A stretch of DNA of 64,000 nt from Sphingomonas sp. AP4-R1. GTDB taxonomy: Bacteria; Pseudomonadota; Alphaproteobacteria; Sphingomonadales; Sphingomonadaceae. The stretch's first letter is position 1. The number at the start of each line of letters is the position of its first letter. The stretch covers positions 248,001 to 312,000 of the forward strand of contig NZ_CP053346.1 of the NCBI RefSeq assembly GCF_013113735.1. Direction: 5' to 3'. The translations under genes were made by a program, and so were the position numbers. The notes under the pieces were generated by a model. The model saw nothing but the letters and a program-made list of their open reading frames with translations. It made no database searches and was not told the DNA's origin. Of the stretch, positions 18,741 to 29,008 are shown in pieces.

Positions 18741-18858
18741 CCGTTTGGTTCGAGCTTGTCGAGAACCCGCAGCTTCGAGCGAAGCCGAGAAGCGTCAAGA
18801 CCGGGAGCCTTCTCGACTTCGATCTCGACAGGCTCGATCTTCGCTCGAAGCAAGCGGG
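18741..18858. repeat. Palindromic intergenic element, family A' copy 2
   Basis: Starts CCGTTTGGTTCGAGCTTGTC and contains TCTCGACAGGCTCGATCTTC near the right end. It lies just downstream of the valS stop codon and may end or stabilise the valS transcript. Confidence 0.75.
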
Positions 18859-18872
18859 AGGCCGGGAGGAAA

Positions 18873-21815
18873 CTACCCCAGCCGCGCGAGCGCCGCGCGC
18901 AGCCGCTCGGCCTCGGCCGCCTTGGCCGCATGATCCTCGCGCGCCTTGGCGACCGCCTCGGGCTTGGCCTTCTCCACGAACGAGGGATTGCCGAGCCGCC
19001 CCGAAAGCGACGCCGCTTCCTTCTCGGCTGCCTGCGCCGCCTTTTCGAGACGGGCTTTCTCCGCCGCCAGATCGATCACGCCTTCCAGCGGCAGCACGAA
19101 CGTCGCCTCGTCGACCACGATCTGCGCGGCCCCGCCCGGCGCCGCCTCGCCCTCGGCAATCTCGACGCGCGCCATGCGCCCCAGCGGCGCGGCATTGGCG
19201 GCGAGACGCGCAAGCGTCGTCTCGCCCGCCCCGCGCGCATACATGGGCAGGCGCGCGCCCGGCGGCACGTTCAGCTCGGAACGGGTCGCGCGAATGCCCT
19301 GCACGGCGCGGATCAGCCACTCCACCTCGGCGCTCGCCTCCGGATCCAGCGCGCGCGCATCCGCCATCGGCCACTTCGCCACGATGATATCGTGATCGCG
19401 CGCCGCCAGCGCGTGCCACAATTCCTCGGTGATGAAGGGCATGAACGGGTGGAGCAGGATGAGGATCTGATCCAGCACCCAGCCGGCGACCGCACGGGTT
19501 TCGTCCGCCTCGACACCACCCCGTTCGCCCTGAGCCTGTCGGAGCCTGTCCTGAGCGCCTGCCGCAGGCGGGCAGTCGAAGGGGGCCGCACTTCCTTCTT
19601 CACCATCGGCAGAAGAAAAGGACGGTGCTTCGACAGGCTCAGCACCAACGGAAGAGGGAGCGTTGCCCGGAGACAGAACCGGCTTGATCAGCTCCAGATA
19701 CCAGTCGCAAAACTGGCTCCAGACGAAGTGGTAGATGGTGTTGGCCGCCTCGTCATAGCGCAGGTCGGCCAGCGCCAGATCCAGCGCCTGGATCGTGCGG
19801 ACGGCCTCGCCCAGGATCCACTTGTTGACGGCGAGCGTCGCCTTGGGCGGCTCGATCGTGGTGGAGCCGCCGATGCCGTTCGATTGCGCGAAACGGGCCG
19901 CATTCCACAGCTTCGTCGCGAAATTGCGATAGCCCTCGACGCGCTTTTCATCGAGCTTGATGTCGCGCCCCTGGCTCTCCATCGCCGCCAGCGTGAAGCG
20001 CAGCGCATCGGCGCCGTACTTGTCGATCAGGCCCAGCGGATCGACGGTGTTGCCCTTGGACTTGGACATTTTCGATCCGTCCGGCGCGCGGACGAGGCCA
20101 TGGAGATAGAGCGTCTTCCACGGCACTTCCTTCATGAAGTGCAGCCCCTGCATCGCCATGCGCGCATCCCAGAAGAAAAGGATGTCGAAGCCGGAGATCA
20201 GCACGTCATTGGGATAATGGCGCTTGAGCGTCTCGGTCTGCTCCGGCCAGCCCAGCGTGCCAAACGGCCAAAGGGCTGACGAGAACCACGTGTCGAGCAC
20301 GTCGGGATCACGGTGGATCGTCACCGGAACATAGTGTTCTTGCTCAGACACCGTGGTTTCCACGTCAAAGCCCTGTCCGGGCTCGGTGGTCCAAGGTGCA
20401 TCGTCACTCGTGAGAACAGCGAATTCAGAGCCGTAATAGGCGCGAGCTAGCTCTGTTGCTTCTTCCTCGGTAGCAGCGACGAACGGCTCGAGGTTGGCCC
20501 TGTCAGAAGATTCAACAGTGGTCCGCGGCCCCGTCTTCTTCGGTCCGTACCAGACCGGGATCTGGTGGCCCCACCAGAGCTGGCGGGACACGCACCAGGG
20601 CTGGATATTCTCCAGCCACTGATACCAGGTCTTCTTCCACGTTTCCGGCACGACGCGGATCGCGCCGGAGCGCACCGCCTCCAGCGCAGGCCCGGCGAGC
20701 GTCTTGGCATCGACATACCATTGATCGGTCAGCCACGGCTCGATCACCACGCCCGATCGGTCGCCGTAGGGCGTCTGGATCACGCGATCCTCCACCTTCA
20801 GGAGGATGCCGTCCTCCTCCAGCAGCTTCACGATCCAGTCGCGCGCCTCGAAGCGGTCCATGCCGATCAGGTCGATCGGGATCAGGCCGTCCGCCGTCTG
20901 CGTGATCTTCGCTTCGGCATCCAGCATGTTGAGCATCTCGGCCGGCTTGATGCCCGCGCGCACGCCCACCTCGAAATCGTTGAAGTCATGCCCCGGCGTG
21001 ATCTTCACAGCACCCGATCCCAAAGCGGGATCGGCATGCTCGTCCGCCACGATCGGAATCAGGCGGCCGGTGATCGGCAGTTTCACCTTCTTGCCGATCA
21101 GCGCCGTGTAGCGCTCGTCCTCGGGATGGACGGCCACCGCCATGTCGGCCAGCAGCGTCTCCGGCCGCGTCGTCGCCACCGTGATCGTGCCCGATCCATC
21201 GGCCAGCGGATATGCGAGATGCCAGAACTTGCCGTTGATCTCCTTCGTCTCGACCTCGAGATCGGAGATGGCGGTGCGAAAATGGGGATCCCAGTTCACG
21301 AGCCGCTTGTCGCGATAGAGCAGCCCCTGCCGGTACAGCTCGACGAACACCTTCACGACGGCCTTCGAAAAGCCCTCGTCCATCGTGAAACGCTCATTGG
21401 CCCAATCGCATGACGCGCCCAGGCGGCGCAGCTGGCGCGTGATCTGGCCGCCGCTCTCGGCCTTCCACTCCCACACCTTCTCGATGAAGCCGTCGCGGCC
21501 CAGCTCCTGCCGCTTGATGCCCTGCGCGCCCAGATTGCGCTCGACCACCATCTGCGTCGCGATGCCCGCATGATCGGTGCCGACCACCCACAGCGCATCC
21601 TTGCCCTGCAGGCGCGCATGGCGGACGAGAATGTCCTGCAGCGTATTGTCCAGCGCATGGCCGATATGGAGCGATCCGGTCACGTTCGGCGGCGGGATCA
21701 CGATCGTGAAGGGCTCGGCCTCGCCCCGTTCGGGCCGGAACAGGCCGGACTGCTCCCAATGCGGATACCAGCGCGCCTCGATCGTGGCGGGGTCGAAGGT
21801 CTTGTCGATCGTCAT
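18873..21815 (-). CDS. valS: Valine--tRNA ligase, with an in-frame palindromic element
   Basis: Class I aminoacyl-tRNA synthetase charging tRNA-Val, 980 residues. The HIGH motif appears in [17 protein letters not shown] near residues 41-57, the KMSKS motif in [11 protein letters not shown], and a coiled-coil C-terminal arm rich in Ala, Glu and Lys closes the protein. The anticodon-binding domain is interrupted after [17 protein letters not shown] by 44 codons (residues 722-765, bases 19521-19652) that are a copy of the family A intergenic palindrome; the normal sequence resumes at [14 protein letters not shown]. The insert keeps the frame and has no stop. Without it the protein would be close to the usual length of about 900-940. 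It is presumably essential and functional, so the insert must be tolerated. Confidence 0.96.
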   Translation of the reverse strand: MTIDKTFDPATIEARWYPHWEQSGLFRPERGEAEPFTIVIPPPNVTGSLHIGHALDNTLQDILVRHARLQGKDALWVVGTDHAGIATQMVVERNLGAQGIKRQELGRDGFIEKVWEWKAESGGQITRQLRRLGASCDWANERFTMDEGFSKAVVKVFVELYRQGLLYRDKRLVNWDPHFRTAISDLEVETKEINGKFWHLAYPLADGSGTITVATTRPETLLADMAVAVHPEDERYTALIGKKVKLPITGRLIPIVADEHADPALGSGAVKITPGHDFNDFEVGVRAGIKPAEMLNMLDAEAKITQTADGLIPIDLIGMDRFEARDWIVKLLEEDGILLKVEDRVIQTPYGDRSGVVIEPWLTDQWYVDAKTLAGPALEAVRSGAIRVVPETWKKTWYQWLENIQPWCVSRQLWWGHQIPVWYGPKKTGPRTTVESSDRANLEPFVAATEEEATELARAYYGSEFAVLTSDDAPWTTEPGQGFDVETTVSEQEHYVPVTIHRDPDVLDTWFSSALWPFGTLGWPEQTETLKRHYPNDVLISGFDILFFWDARMAMQGLHFMKEVPWKTLYLHGLVRAPDGSKMSKSKGNTVDPLGLIDKYGADALRFTLAAMESQGRDIKLDEKRVEGYRNFATKLWNAARFAQSNGIGGSTTIEPPKATLAVNKWILGEAVRTIQALDLALADLRYDEAANTIYHFVWSQFCDWYLELIKPVLSPGNAPSSVGAEPVEAPSFSSADGEEGSAAPFDCPPAAGAQDRLRQAQGERGGVEADETRAVAGWVLDQILILLHPFMPFITEELWHALAARDHDIIVAKWPMADARALDPEASAEVEWLIRAVQGIRATRSELNVPPGARLPMYARGAGETTLARLAANAAPLGRMARVEIAEGEAAPGGAAQIVVDEATFVLPLEGVIDLAAEKARLEKAAQAAEKEAASLSGRLGNPSFVEKAKPEAVAKAREDHAAKAAEAERLRAALARLG
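19521..19652 (-). repeat. Family A palindromic element inserted in frame in valS (copy 2)
   Basis: The minus strand reads GTTGGTGCTGAGCCTGTCG at one end and CGACAGGCTCAGGGCGAACGG at the other, with an added nested palindrome GCCTGCCGCAGGCGGGC. It is the same element found between genes at 3387, 37981 and 48977. It is translated as a low-complexity peptide containing [11 protein letters not shown], and the 44 codons contain no stop. Confidence 0.85.
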
Positions 21816-21887
21816 AGGCCCGCTCCTAACGAGGAGCCGCGCCTGCGCCTAGGGTGTGATCTGCTGACAAGCGCTGCGCCACTCGTT

Positions 21888-22000
21888 CCGTTTGCTTCGA
21901 GTAGCCGTCGAGCCTGCCGGGACGGCGTATCGAGAAATCGTCCGGCCCGATGTCTCGATACGGGTTCTCGACAAGCTCGAACCCTACTCGACACAAACGG
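21888..22000. repeat. Palindromic intergenic element, family A' copy 3
   Basis: Starts CCGTTTGCTTCGAGTAGCCG and ends with TACTCGACACAAACGG; internal TTCTCGACAAGCTCGA matches the other A' copies. It lies between the valS start and the response regulator stop, both on the minus strand. Confidence 0.75.
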
Positions 22001-22015
22001 TTCGGGGAGCGCTCC

Positions 22016-22381
22016 TCAATTCAGCAGATGCGCGAACAGGCCGGTCACCTGGCTCGATCGATAGGGCTTGGCGAGGAAATGGCCGCCTTCGGGCAGGGAG
22101 TCGCGCGAGACGATCATCTTGCCCGACGTCACCACCACCACCATCTGCGGGCAGAGCCGGTGCGCGATATGGGCCAGTTCCACGCCGTCATAGCGGCCCG
22201 GCATGTTCACATCGGTGAAGATGGCGCGGATGTCCGGGCGCTCCTCCAGCCGCTGCAGCGCCTGCTCGCCATCCAGCGCGTCGATCGCCTCGAAGCCCGC
22301 CTCCTCGAACGCATCGATCGTACTCATCAGGATAAGGGGCTCGTCTTCCACGACCAGCACCGCAGGCTTCCGGCTATTCAT
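22016..22381 (-). CDS. Single-domain response regulator (CheY-like receiver)
   Basis: Stand-alone receiver domain of 121 residues with no output domain. The acidic pocket is visible (VVEDEPL near residue 10), the phosphoacceptor is Asp57 in IFTDVNMPG, the switch Thr/Ser lies in VVTSGK, and the conserved Lys is in FLAKPY. It probably acts by passing phosphate or binding a partner, as in the FixJ/CheY-like single-domain regulators common in alphaproteobacteria. No kinase is adjacent, so the partner is unknown; the hybrid kinase at 41791-43689 is the nearest one. The short space before its start (22382-22459) has lower GC than its surroundings and should hold the promoter. Confidence 0.88.
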   Translation of the reverse strand: MNSRKPAVLVVEDEPLILMSTIDAFEEAGFEAIDALDGEQALQRLEERPDIRAIFTDVNMPGRYDGVELAHIAHRLCPQMVVVVTSGKMIVSRDSLPEGGHFLAKPYRSSQVTGLFAHLLN

Positions 22382-22459
22382 CTTCGGCTAATCGCATGAA
22401 CCGCGACCTCGTTCCGTTAACCTATGATAATTTTAGTACCGAAAATGAACCGACCTGCA

Positions 22460-24724
22460 TCAGTGTGGCGAAGTTTCCACAGTCCGCTGCAGGAAACGCA
22501 GGATCGTGCCCCACACATGGGTCTGCGCGCCCTCGCCCGAAACGCCGTGGGTTTTGCCCGGATAGACCATCATTTCGAACGGCACCTTGGCCTCCTGCAT
22601 CCGCGCGAACAGCATCGTCGAATTTTCGAACACCACATTGTCGTCGGCCATGCCGTGGATCACGAGCAGGGGATCCTGGATGGCGGTCGCATCGGCCAGC
22701 GCATCGGACTTTTCATAGACCTTGGGCAGCCTGGTGGGATCGCCCAGATAGCGCTCGGTATAAGCGGTATCGTAGAGTTCCCACTTGGTGACGGGCGCGC
22801 CGGCAATGCCCGCCGCGAACACGCCGGGCGCCGCCTCCAGCATCTTCAGCGTCATGTAGCCGCCATAGGACCAGCCGTAGGTGACGACCTTGGCGGGATC
22901 GACATAATCCAGCGTCTTCAGCCACTTGGCCGCCGCCACCTGATCCTCGACCTCGACCGTGCCCATCGCGTGATAGATCTGGTCCTCGAAGGCGCGGCCG
23001 CGATTGGCCGATCCGCGATTGTCGATCTCGAAATAGATCCAGCCCTGCGAGGCGAGATATTGCCCCATCGGATTGGCCCAGGCGCGCTGCACGGTCTGCA
23101 CGTGCGGGCCGCCATAATGCTCCATGAAGACGGGATAATGCTTGCCCGGCTCCATCGTGGGCTTGATCATCTTCCAGTGGAGGATGCTGCCGTCGGCGGC
23201 CTTCATCGTGCCGAATACGGTCTCGCGATGCCGGGCGAGATAGGGCGCATAGGGATGATCCCCGGTCACCGCATTCTCGCTGATCCAGGTGAGCCGCTTG
23301 CCGGCCGCGTCCGCCAGATAATATTGCGGCGGCTGGGTCGGGCTCGAGCGGCGGATGATCAGGCGCTGGCCGGTGCGGTCCATCTGCGCGTCGTTCCACC
23401 AGCCGCGCTCGGTGATCCGCTGGGGCTCACCGGGCTTCAGATAGTCGATCGCATAGACCTGGCTTTCCAGCACGTCGTCCTTGTTCGCCGTGAAGAACAG
23501 GCGATGATCCGCCTGATCCACGCCGATCAGCCCGGCATTGAACGACTGGCCGTCCGTCTCCAGCGTCCAGGCGCCCCGCGTGAGCGGGATCCACTTGCCC
23601 GCCACCCAGCGATAGAGATGCTTGGTGCCGCTGCGCTCCGAACTCCAGATCAGGCTGCCATCGGCCAGCGCGCGGAAATCGTCGGTCAGGTTGATCCAGG
23701 TTTTGGAGGTCTCGCTGAACAGCAGGGTGGACTTGCCCGTGGCGGCATCCACCTTGAGCATGTCGAGCGTCTTCTGGTCACGGCTGAGACGCTGGACGTA
23801 GAGCGTCTTCCCGTCACGCGCCCAGTTGACGCGGGCGAGATAGATATCGGGATCGGCGCCCAGATCCACCTGCACGCGCGCAGTGCCGTCCGCATTCATC
23901 ACCCACAATTGGACGACGGCATTGGGCGTACCCGCCGCCGGATAGCGCTGGTCGAACACGCGCGTGCCGTCCGCGCCGATCGAGGCGCGGCTGACCACCT
24001 TCACGCCACTCTCGTCGGTGCGCTGCACGGCGACGCGCTGGTCGCCCGGTGCCCACCAGGTGCCGGAAAAGCGGTTCAGTTCCTCCTGCGCGACGAACTC
24101 GGCCGTGCCCCACGACAGCGCATCCTTGCCGTCGGTGGTGAGCTGCTGCTCCTTGCCGGTGGCCAGATCGATCGCGAACAGATTCTGCCCGCGCACGAAC
24201 GACACGTAGCGTCCGCTTTCGGACACCTTCGCCTCGATCTCCGTCTCGGGCGTGTTGGTCAGGCGGCGGACGCTGCCGTCGAGCCCGGCCAGATAGAGAT
24301 CGCCATCCAGCGGCACGAGCAGGCTCTTGCCGTCCGGCGCCCAGTCATAAGCCGTGATGCCCTTGAGCGCGCCGATGCGAAGCCTCTCGCGCCGCATCTT
24401 CTCTTCTTCCGAGAGCGCGGCGCCGGTGCCGACCTTCTCGCTGTCCACCAGCATGCGCTGCTCGCCCGTGGTCGTGTCGATCGCCCACAGATCGTAGCGG
24501 TCGCGATCCTCGGGGCGGTTCTTGAGCAAGGTGGCGAGCTTGCCGTCGGGCGACAGCTTCAGCAGGCGCGGCGCGGGGCCCGCCAGGCCGGGGCTCTGGA
24601 ACAGGCGCTCCAGCGTCAGCCCGGTGGCGGGCGAGGCGGAGGCGGCGGGCGGTGCGGCGGCGGGGGAAGTGGTGGCTGTCACGAGGCTCACGGTGGCGAT
24701 GGCGGCTGCCAGGATGGTCTTCAT
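22460..24724 (-). CDS. S9 family peptidase, dipeptidyl peptidase IV-like
   Basis: Exported serine peptidase of 754 residues. The N-terminus is a signal peptide of about 24 residues, followed by a beta-propeller (DPPIV N-terminal domain) and a C-terminal alpha/beta hydrolase. The nucleophile is Ser619 in YGWSYGGYM; the Asp lies in HGMADDNVVF and the His in the GKTHGVSG segment. The start at 24724 gives a clean signal peptide; a longer frame upstream to 25120 runs over a divergent gene and is rejected. It probably trims X-Pro dipeptides from periplasmic peptides. It belongs to a peptidase-rich stretch that also includes oligopeptidase B, aminopeptidase P and an M17 aminopeptidase. Confidence 0.9.
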   Translation of the reverse strand: MKTILAAAIATVSLVTATTSPAAAPPAASASPATGLTLERLFQSPGLAGPAPRLLKLSPDGKLATLLKNRPEDRDRYDLWAIDTTTGEQRMLVDSEKVGTGAALSEEEKMRRERLRIGALKGITAYDWAPDGKSLLVPLDGDLYLAGLDGSVRRLTNTPETEIEAKVSESGRYVSFVRGQNLFAIDLATGKEQQLTTDGKDALSWGTAEFVAQEELNRFSGTWWAPGDQRVAVQRTDESGVKVVSRASIGADGTRVFDQRYPAAGTPNAVVQLWVMNADGTARVQVDLGADPDIYLARVNWARDGKTLYVQRLSRDQKTLDMLKVDAATGKSTLLFSETSKTWINLTDDFRALADGSLIWSSERSGTKHLYRWVAGKWIPLTRGAWTLETDGQSFNAGLIGVDQADHRLFFTANKDDVLESQVYAIDYLKPGEPQRITERGWWNDAQMDRTGQRLIIRRSSPTQPPQYYLADAAGKRLTWISENAVTGDHPYAPYLARHRETVFGTMKAADGSILHWKMIKPTMEPGKHYPVFMEHYGGPHVQTVQRAWANPMGQYLASQGWIYFEIDNRGSANRGRAFEDQIYHAMGTVEVEDQVAAAKWLKTLDYVDPAKVVTYGWSYGGYMTLKMLEAAPGVFAAGIAGAPVTKWELYDTAYTERYLGDPTRLPKVYEKSDALADATAIQDPLLVIHGMADDNVVFENSTMLFARMQEAKVPFEMMVYPGKTHGVSGEGAQTHVWGTILRFLQRTVETSPH

Positions 24725-24842
24725 GGCAACGCCTTGTAACGACTGAACGATGCCGCGCCAGCCCATGCGCTTGCCAGCCCCCTGCTTGCCAGCAGCGTTG
24801 CGCACGACGATGATCGCCGCCGCTGTATGGCCGGGGGGCATC

Positions 24843-25526
24843 ATGCGTCGATTATATTGGGCATTCCTGTTCGCGTTCGCGGTGATGGTCGCGGGCTTCT
24901 GGCCAACGACGGCGGGCTCGTCCGTGCCGCTCGGGCCGCTGCGCATCATCCATGGCAGCCTCGCCGCATTGTGGATGGCGATGCTGGTCGCGCAGAGCTT
25001 TCTCGCCGGGCGCTGGAAGATAAAGTGGCACCGGCGGATCGGCTGGGCCTCGGTCGCGGTCGTGCCGGCGCTGGTGGTGACGGCGTTTCTCGTCGTGCAG
25101 GATGGCCTGCGCCACTCCACCTATTTTCCGCGCGACCTGCGCCTGACGCTGACGTGGATCGATCTCTGGTCGCTCATCCTGTTCACCGGCCTCTGGGGCG
25201 CGGCGATCGCGAAGCGCAAGCGCTGGCCGCTGCACGCCCGCTATGCGGGCTGCACGGTGTTCGTCGCGATCATCCCGGCGCTCGGGCGATTGCTGGGGAT
25301 CAACATCCCCGCGATCGGTGGCCTCACCGGCGCGCTCCATCCCAGCTACTGGATCGTCGAGGCGGTGCTGATCGGCCTGATCGTGCGCGACGTGCGCAAG
25401 GGCGGCCATCTCGTGCCTTATGCGATCACGCTGGCAGGGCTCGTGTTCCTGGAGGCGACGATGTTCGCCGCACCCCATTGGGGCTGGTTCAATGCTTTCG
25501 CCGAAGCGATCGGGCCGGTGGGCTGA
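24843..25526 (+). CDS. Polytopic membrane protein of unknown function
   Basis: Integral membrane protein of 227 residues with about six to seven hydrophobic segments and conserved-looking His residues near membrane edges (RIIHGSLAALW, KWHRRIGW, HARYAGC). That pattern recalls small haem-binding or DUF2306-like membrane proteins, but I cannot place it in a family with confidence. The ATG at 24843 opens directly into the first membrane segment; the frame extends upstream without features. It is divergent from the DPP-IV-like gene and convergent with dnaJ, so it is a single-gene unit. Confidence 0.65.
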   Translation: MRRLYWAFLFAFAVMVAGFWPTTAGSSVPLGPLRIIHGSLAALWMAMLVAQSFLAGRWKIKWHRRIGWASVAVVPALVVTAFLVVQDGLRHSTYFPRDLRLTLTWIDLWSLILFTGLWGAAIAKRKRWPLHARYAGCTVFVAIIPALGRLLGINIPAIGGLTGALHPSYWIVEAVLIGLIVRDVRKGGHLVPYAITLAGLVFLEATMFAAPHWGWFNAFAEAIGPVG

Positions 25527-25530
25527 AACT

Positions 25531-25616
25531 CCCGTATTCCTGCGAAAACAGGAATCCAGAGCCACGAACGCTGCGCTTGAAGCCCTGTGCTCCTGCCTTC
25601 GCAGGAGCACAGGACC
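25531..25616. repeat. Palindromic intergenic element, family B variant
   Basis: Two hairpins, ATTCCTGCGAAAACAGGAAT and GTGCTCCTGCCTTCGCAGGAGCAC, at the two ends. It lies in the convergent junction between the membrane protein and dnaJ, one base from the dnaJ stop. Confidence 0.75.
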
Positions 25617-25617
25617 A

Positions 25618-26745
25618 TCAATTCCCCGCGAGCTTGTCCTTCAGGAAGGTGAAGAAGCCGCTCGCCTGCGGGCATTCCTCGCCCGTTTCGGTCGAGCGGA
25701 ATTCCTCGAGCAATTCCTTCTGGCGCGCGGTCAGCTTGGTCGGCGTCTCGACGTCGATCTGGATCACGAGATCGCCCTGCCCGCGCCCGTTCAGCACGGG
25801 CATGCCCGCCGCGCGCTGGCGGAGTTGCTTGCCCGACTGGATACCGGCCGGAATACGGATCTCGTGCGCGGCGCCGTCGAGGCCCGGCACGGTGATCGTG
25901 CCGCCCAGCGCCGCCGTGGTGATGCTGATCGGCGCGTGCGCGAAGAGCGTCGTACCGTCGCGCTGGAACAGATCGTGGCGCGTCACGTGGATGAACACGT
26001 AGAGGTCGCCCGCCGGCCCGCCGCGCGCGCCCGCCTCGCCCTCGCCGGTCATGCGGATGCGCGTGCCTTCATCCACGCCGCGCGGAATCTTTAATTCCAG
26101 CGTCTTGGTCTTCTCCACCCGGCCTTCGCCATGACAGGCGCCGCAGGGGGAGGAGATGGTCTGGCCGCGCCCGTGGCAGGTGGGGCAGGTCCGCTCCACC
26201 ACGAAGAAGCCCTGCTGCGCGCGGACCTTGCCGTGGCCGGCGCAGGTGCCGCAGGTGCGCGGGGCAGAGCCTTCGGCCGCACCCGAACCGTGGCAGGTGT
26301 CGCACGCCGCCGCGACATCGACGCGGATCTGCTCGGTGCGCCCGTGGAAGGCGTCTTCCAGACTGATTTCGAGATCGTAGCGCAGGTCCGCACCGCGCAG
26401 CACGGACGAGCGGCCGCCACCCCGGCCACCACCGCCCATGAACTCGCCGAAGATATTCTCGAAGATGTCGGAGAAGCCCTCGAAGCCCTGCGCACCGTGG
26501 CCGCCACCGCCGCCGCCATTCTGGAAGGCGGCATGGCCATAGCGATCATAGGCCGCGCGCTTCTGCGGATCCTTCAGCACATCATAGGCGACGCTGATCG
26601 CCTTGAACTTGGCTTCGCTGTCCGAGCAGCCCGGATTGCGATCCGGATGGCATTGCATGGCCAGGCGACGGTAAGACGTCTTGATCGTCTTGTCGTCAGC
26701 GGTCCGCTCGACCTCGAGCAGTTCGTAATAATCGACGTCAGCCAT
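25618..26745 (-). CDS. dnaJ: Chaperone DnaJ (Hsp40)
   Basis: Co-chaperone that delivers clients to DnaK and stimulates its ATPase, 375 residues. The J domain (residues 1-70) carries HPD at 33-35 and ends in [11 protein letters not shown] Gly-rich linker follows. Four CxxCxGxG-type zinc motifs are intact: [24 protein letters not shown] and CGACHGEG. The C-terminal substrate domain contains the [11 protein letters not shown] segment. dnaK lies upstream on the same strand, separated by 147 bp that are almost entirely a palindromic element, an unusual spacer for this operon. Confidence 0.97.
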   Translation of the reverse strand: MADVDYYELLEVERTADDKTIKTSYRRLAMQCHPDRNPGCSDSEAKFKAISVAYDVLKDPQKRAAYDRYGHAAFQNGGGGGGHGAQGFEGFSDIFENIFGEFMGGGGRGGGRSSVLRGADLRYDLEISLEDAFHGRTEQIRVDVAAACDTCHGSGAAEGSAPRTCGTCAGHGKVRAQQGFFVVERTCPTCHGRGQTISSPCGACHGEGRVEKTKTLELKIPRGVDEGTRIRMTGEGEAGARGGPAGDLYVFIHVTRHDLFQRDGTTLFAHAPISITTAALGGTITVPGLDGAAHEIRIPAGIQSGKQLRQRAAGMPVLNGRGQGDLVIQIDVETPTKLTARQKELLEEFRSTETGEECPQASGFFTFLKDKLAGN

Positions 26746-26764
26746 TCAGCGCCCCGCAGTAACT

Positions 26765-26886
26765 CCCTCTCCCGCTTTCGCAGGAAAGGGCTGGGGTGAG
26801 GGTCTTGCCCGGCCCCGGCACGTACCGCGACCCGGAAAGCACAAGACCCTCACCCATCCCCCTCCCGCGAAAGCGGGAGAGGGCTC
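26765..26886. repeat. Palindromic intergenic element, family C, between dnaK and dnaJ
   Basis: The left arm starts CCCTCTCCCGCTTTCGCAGG and the right arm ends CCCGCGAAAGCGGGAGAGGG. GGTGAGGGTCTTG on the left pairs with CAAGACCCTCACC on the right, giving arms of about 45 bp. It lies within the dnaK-dnaJ operon and may adjust the relative amounts of the two mRNAs. Confidence 0.85.
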
Positions 26887-26892
26887 ACGTCC

Positions 26893-28797
26893 TTACTTGT
26901 TGTCGTCGACTTCCGAGAATTCGGCATCGACCACATCTTCGCCCTGGCCCGCGCCGGGGGCAGCGCCGGCTGCGGCGTCACCGCCGGCCGCCTGCTGCTT
27001 CTCGTAAATGGCCTGGCCCATCTTCATGGCGACCTGCGCAAGCGCATTGGCCTTCTCGGTCATCTTCTCGGCATCGTTGCTCTCGACGGCGGCGCGCGCC
27101 TCGACGATCGCGCCCTCGATCTCGGACTTCAGGCCCGCTTCCACCGCATCGCCATGCTCGCGCAGCTGGCTCTCGGTGGAGTGGATCAGGCTTTCGGCGT
27201 TGTTCTTGGCTTCCGCCGAGGCACGACGCTTCTTGTCCTCTTCGGCGAACTGCTCGGCATCCTTCACCATCTGATCGATGTCGGAGTCCGACAGGCCGCC
27301 CGAGGCCTGAATCTTGATCTGCTGCTCCTTGCCCGTGCCCTTGTCCTTGGCGGACACGTTCACGATGCCGTTCGCGTCGATGTCGAACGTCACCTCGATC
27401 TGCGGCACGCCGCGCGGCGCCGGCGGGATGCCGACCAGATCGAACTGGCCCAGCATCTTGTTGTCCTGCGCCATTTCGCGCTCGCCCTGGAAGACGCGGA
27501 TCGTCACGGCGTTCTGATTGTCATCCGCCGTCGAATAGGTCTGCGACTTCTTGGTCGGGATCGTCGTGTTGCGGTCGATCATCTTGGTCATGATGCCGCC
27601 CAGCGTCTCGATGCCCAGCGACAGCGGGGTCACGTCGAGCAGCAGCACGTCCTTCACGTCGCCCTGCAGCACGCCCGCCTGCACGGCGGCGCCGATCGCG
27701 ACCACCTCATCGGGGTTCACGCCGGTGTGCGGCTCCTTGCCGAAGAAGGCCTTCACGGCTTCGCGCACCTTGGGCATGCGCGTCATGCCGCCGACGAGGA
27801 CGACCTCGTCGATGTCGCCGGCCGAGAGGCCCGCATCCTTGAGCGCCTTCTTCATCGGCTCGATCGTGCGCGTGATGAGCGGCTCGACCAGACGCTCCAG
27901 ATCGGCGCGCGTGATCTGCTTCACCAGATGCTTCGGCCCGGTGGCGTCGGCGGTGATGAAGGGCAGGTTCACCTCGGTCGTCGCGGTGGACGACAGCTCG
28001 ATCTTCGCCTTCTCGGCGGCTTCCTTCAGGCGCTGCAGAGCCAGACGATCCTTGGTCAGATCGATACCCTCGGACGCCTTGAAGCCCTGCGCCAGATATT
28101 CGACGACCTTGGCGTCGAAATCCTCGCCGCCGAGGAACGTGTCGCCATTGGTGGACTTCACCTCGAACACGCCGTCGCCGATCTCCAGCACGGACACGTC
28201 GAACGTGCCGCCGCCAAGGTCATAGACCGCGATCGTCTTGTTGGTGTCCTTGTCGAGGCCGTAGGCGAGCGCCGCCGCCGTCGGCTCGTTGATGATGCGC
28301 AGCACTTCCAGGCCCGCGATGCGGCCGGCATCCTTGGTCGCCTGGCGCTGCGCGTCGTTGAAATAGGCCGGAACCGTGATGACGGCCTGCGTGACGGTCT
28401 CGCCCAGATAGCTCTCGGCGGTTTCCTTCATCTTCTGCAGCGTGAAGGCGGAAATCTGGCTGGGCGAATAATCCTCGCCGCCGGCCTGCACCCACGCGTC
28501 GCCATTCGCACCCTTCACGATGTGATAGGGGACCAGCTCGGTGTCCTTCTTGGTCACCGGATCGTCGAAGCGGCGGCCGATCAGGCGCTTCACCGCGAAG
28601 ATCGTGTTGTCGGGGTTGGTGACGGCCTGGCGCTTCGCCGGCTGACCGATCAGGCGCTCGCCATCCTTGGCGAAGGCGACGATCGAGGGCGTGGTGCGCG
28701 CGCCTTCGGCATTTTCGATCACCTTGGGGCTCCCGCCCTCCATGACCGCGACGCAGCTGTTGGTCGTACCGAGATCGATGCCGATGACTTTGGCCAT
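26893..28797 (-). CDS. dnaK: Chaperone DnaK (Hsp70)
   Basis: ATP-dependent Hsp70 of 634 residues. The N-terminal ATPase begins with [17 protein letters not shown], the phosphate-binding [14 protein letters not shown] lies near residue 195, and the linker/substrate domain includes [17 protein letters not shown]. The C-terminal tail [14 protein letters not shown] follows a Gly/Ala-rich stretch. Length and motifs are normal for alphaproteobacteria. A strong heat-shock-type promoter lies about 90 bp upstream. dnaJ follows after a palindromic spacer. Confidence 0.98.
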   Translation of the reverse strand: MAKVIGIDLGTTNSCVAVMEGGSPKVIENAEGARTTPSIVAFAKDGERLIGQPAKRQAVTNPDNTIFAVKRLIGRRFDDPVTKKDTELVPYHIVKGANGDAWVQAGGEDYSPSQISAFTLQKMKETAESYLGETVTQAVITVPAYFNDAQRQATKDAGRIAGLEVLRIINEPTAAALAYGLDKDTNKTIAVYDLGGGTFDVSVLEIGDGVFEVKSTNGDTFLGGEDFDAKVVEYLAQGFKASEGIDLTKDRLALQRLKEAAEKAKIELSSTATTEVNLPFITADATGPKHLVKQITRADLERLVEPLITRTIEPMKKALKDAGLSAGDIDEVVLVGGMTRMPKVREAVKAFFGKEPHTGVNPDEVVAIGAAVQAGVLQGDVKDVLLLDVTPLSLGIETLGGIMTKMIDRNTTIPTKKSQTYSTADDNQNAVTIRVFQGEREMAQDNKMLGQFDLVGIPPAPRGVPQIEVTFDIDANGIVNVSAKDKGTGKEQQIKIQASGGLSDSDIDQMVKDAEQFAEEDKKRRASAEAKNNAESLIHSTESQLREHGDAVEAGLKSEIEGAIVEARAAVESNDAEKMTEKANALAQVAMKMGQAIYEKQQAAGGDAAAGAAPGAGQGEDVVDAEFSEVDDNK

Positions 28798-28885
28798 TGG
28801 GTTCCTCTTGCAAGCAGATTTCGTGTCGCGACGGCAGCCCCCTCAAAAGGCGAACCACCGTTTCCACGACGTTTCACGACGGGCG

Positions 28886-28913
28886 ATATAGGTGGTGGAA
28901 AAGTGTCCGCAAG
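28886..28913 (-). promoter_or_regulatory. Heat-shock (RpoH, sigma-32-type) promoter of dnaK
   Basis: On the minus strand CTTGCG (28913-28908) is followed by 16 bases and CTATAT (28891-28886), close to the alphaproteobacterial RpoH pattern (CTTG and CYTATAT). Transcription would start near 28880, leaving about 80 nt of leader before the dnaK ATG. No CIRCE-type inverted repeat is present here. Confidence 0.65.
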
Positions 28914-29008
28914 GAGGCGGCCCGAGGCGCGGTTCCATAACGGTTCCATGCGGTTCGTCGCGCAGGGCCGCCTTTCCCGCAGCCGGTGCCATCCGGTAGG
29001 GATGCGTC

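Noticed and set aside
22382..22435. CtrA-type site (TTAACCTATGATAA) upstream of the orphan response regulator
   Set aside because: Only half of the TTAA-N7-TTAA consensus is present and the spacing is off by one, so it is too weak to list.
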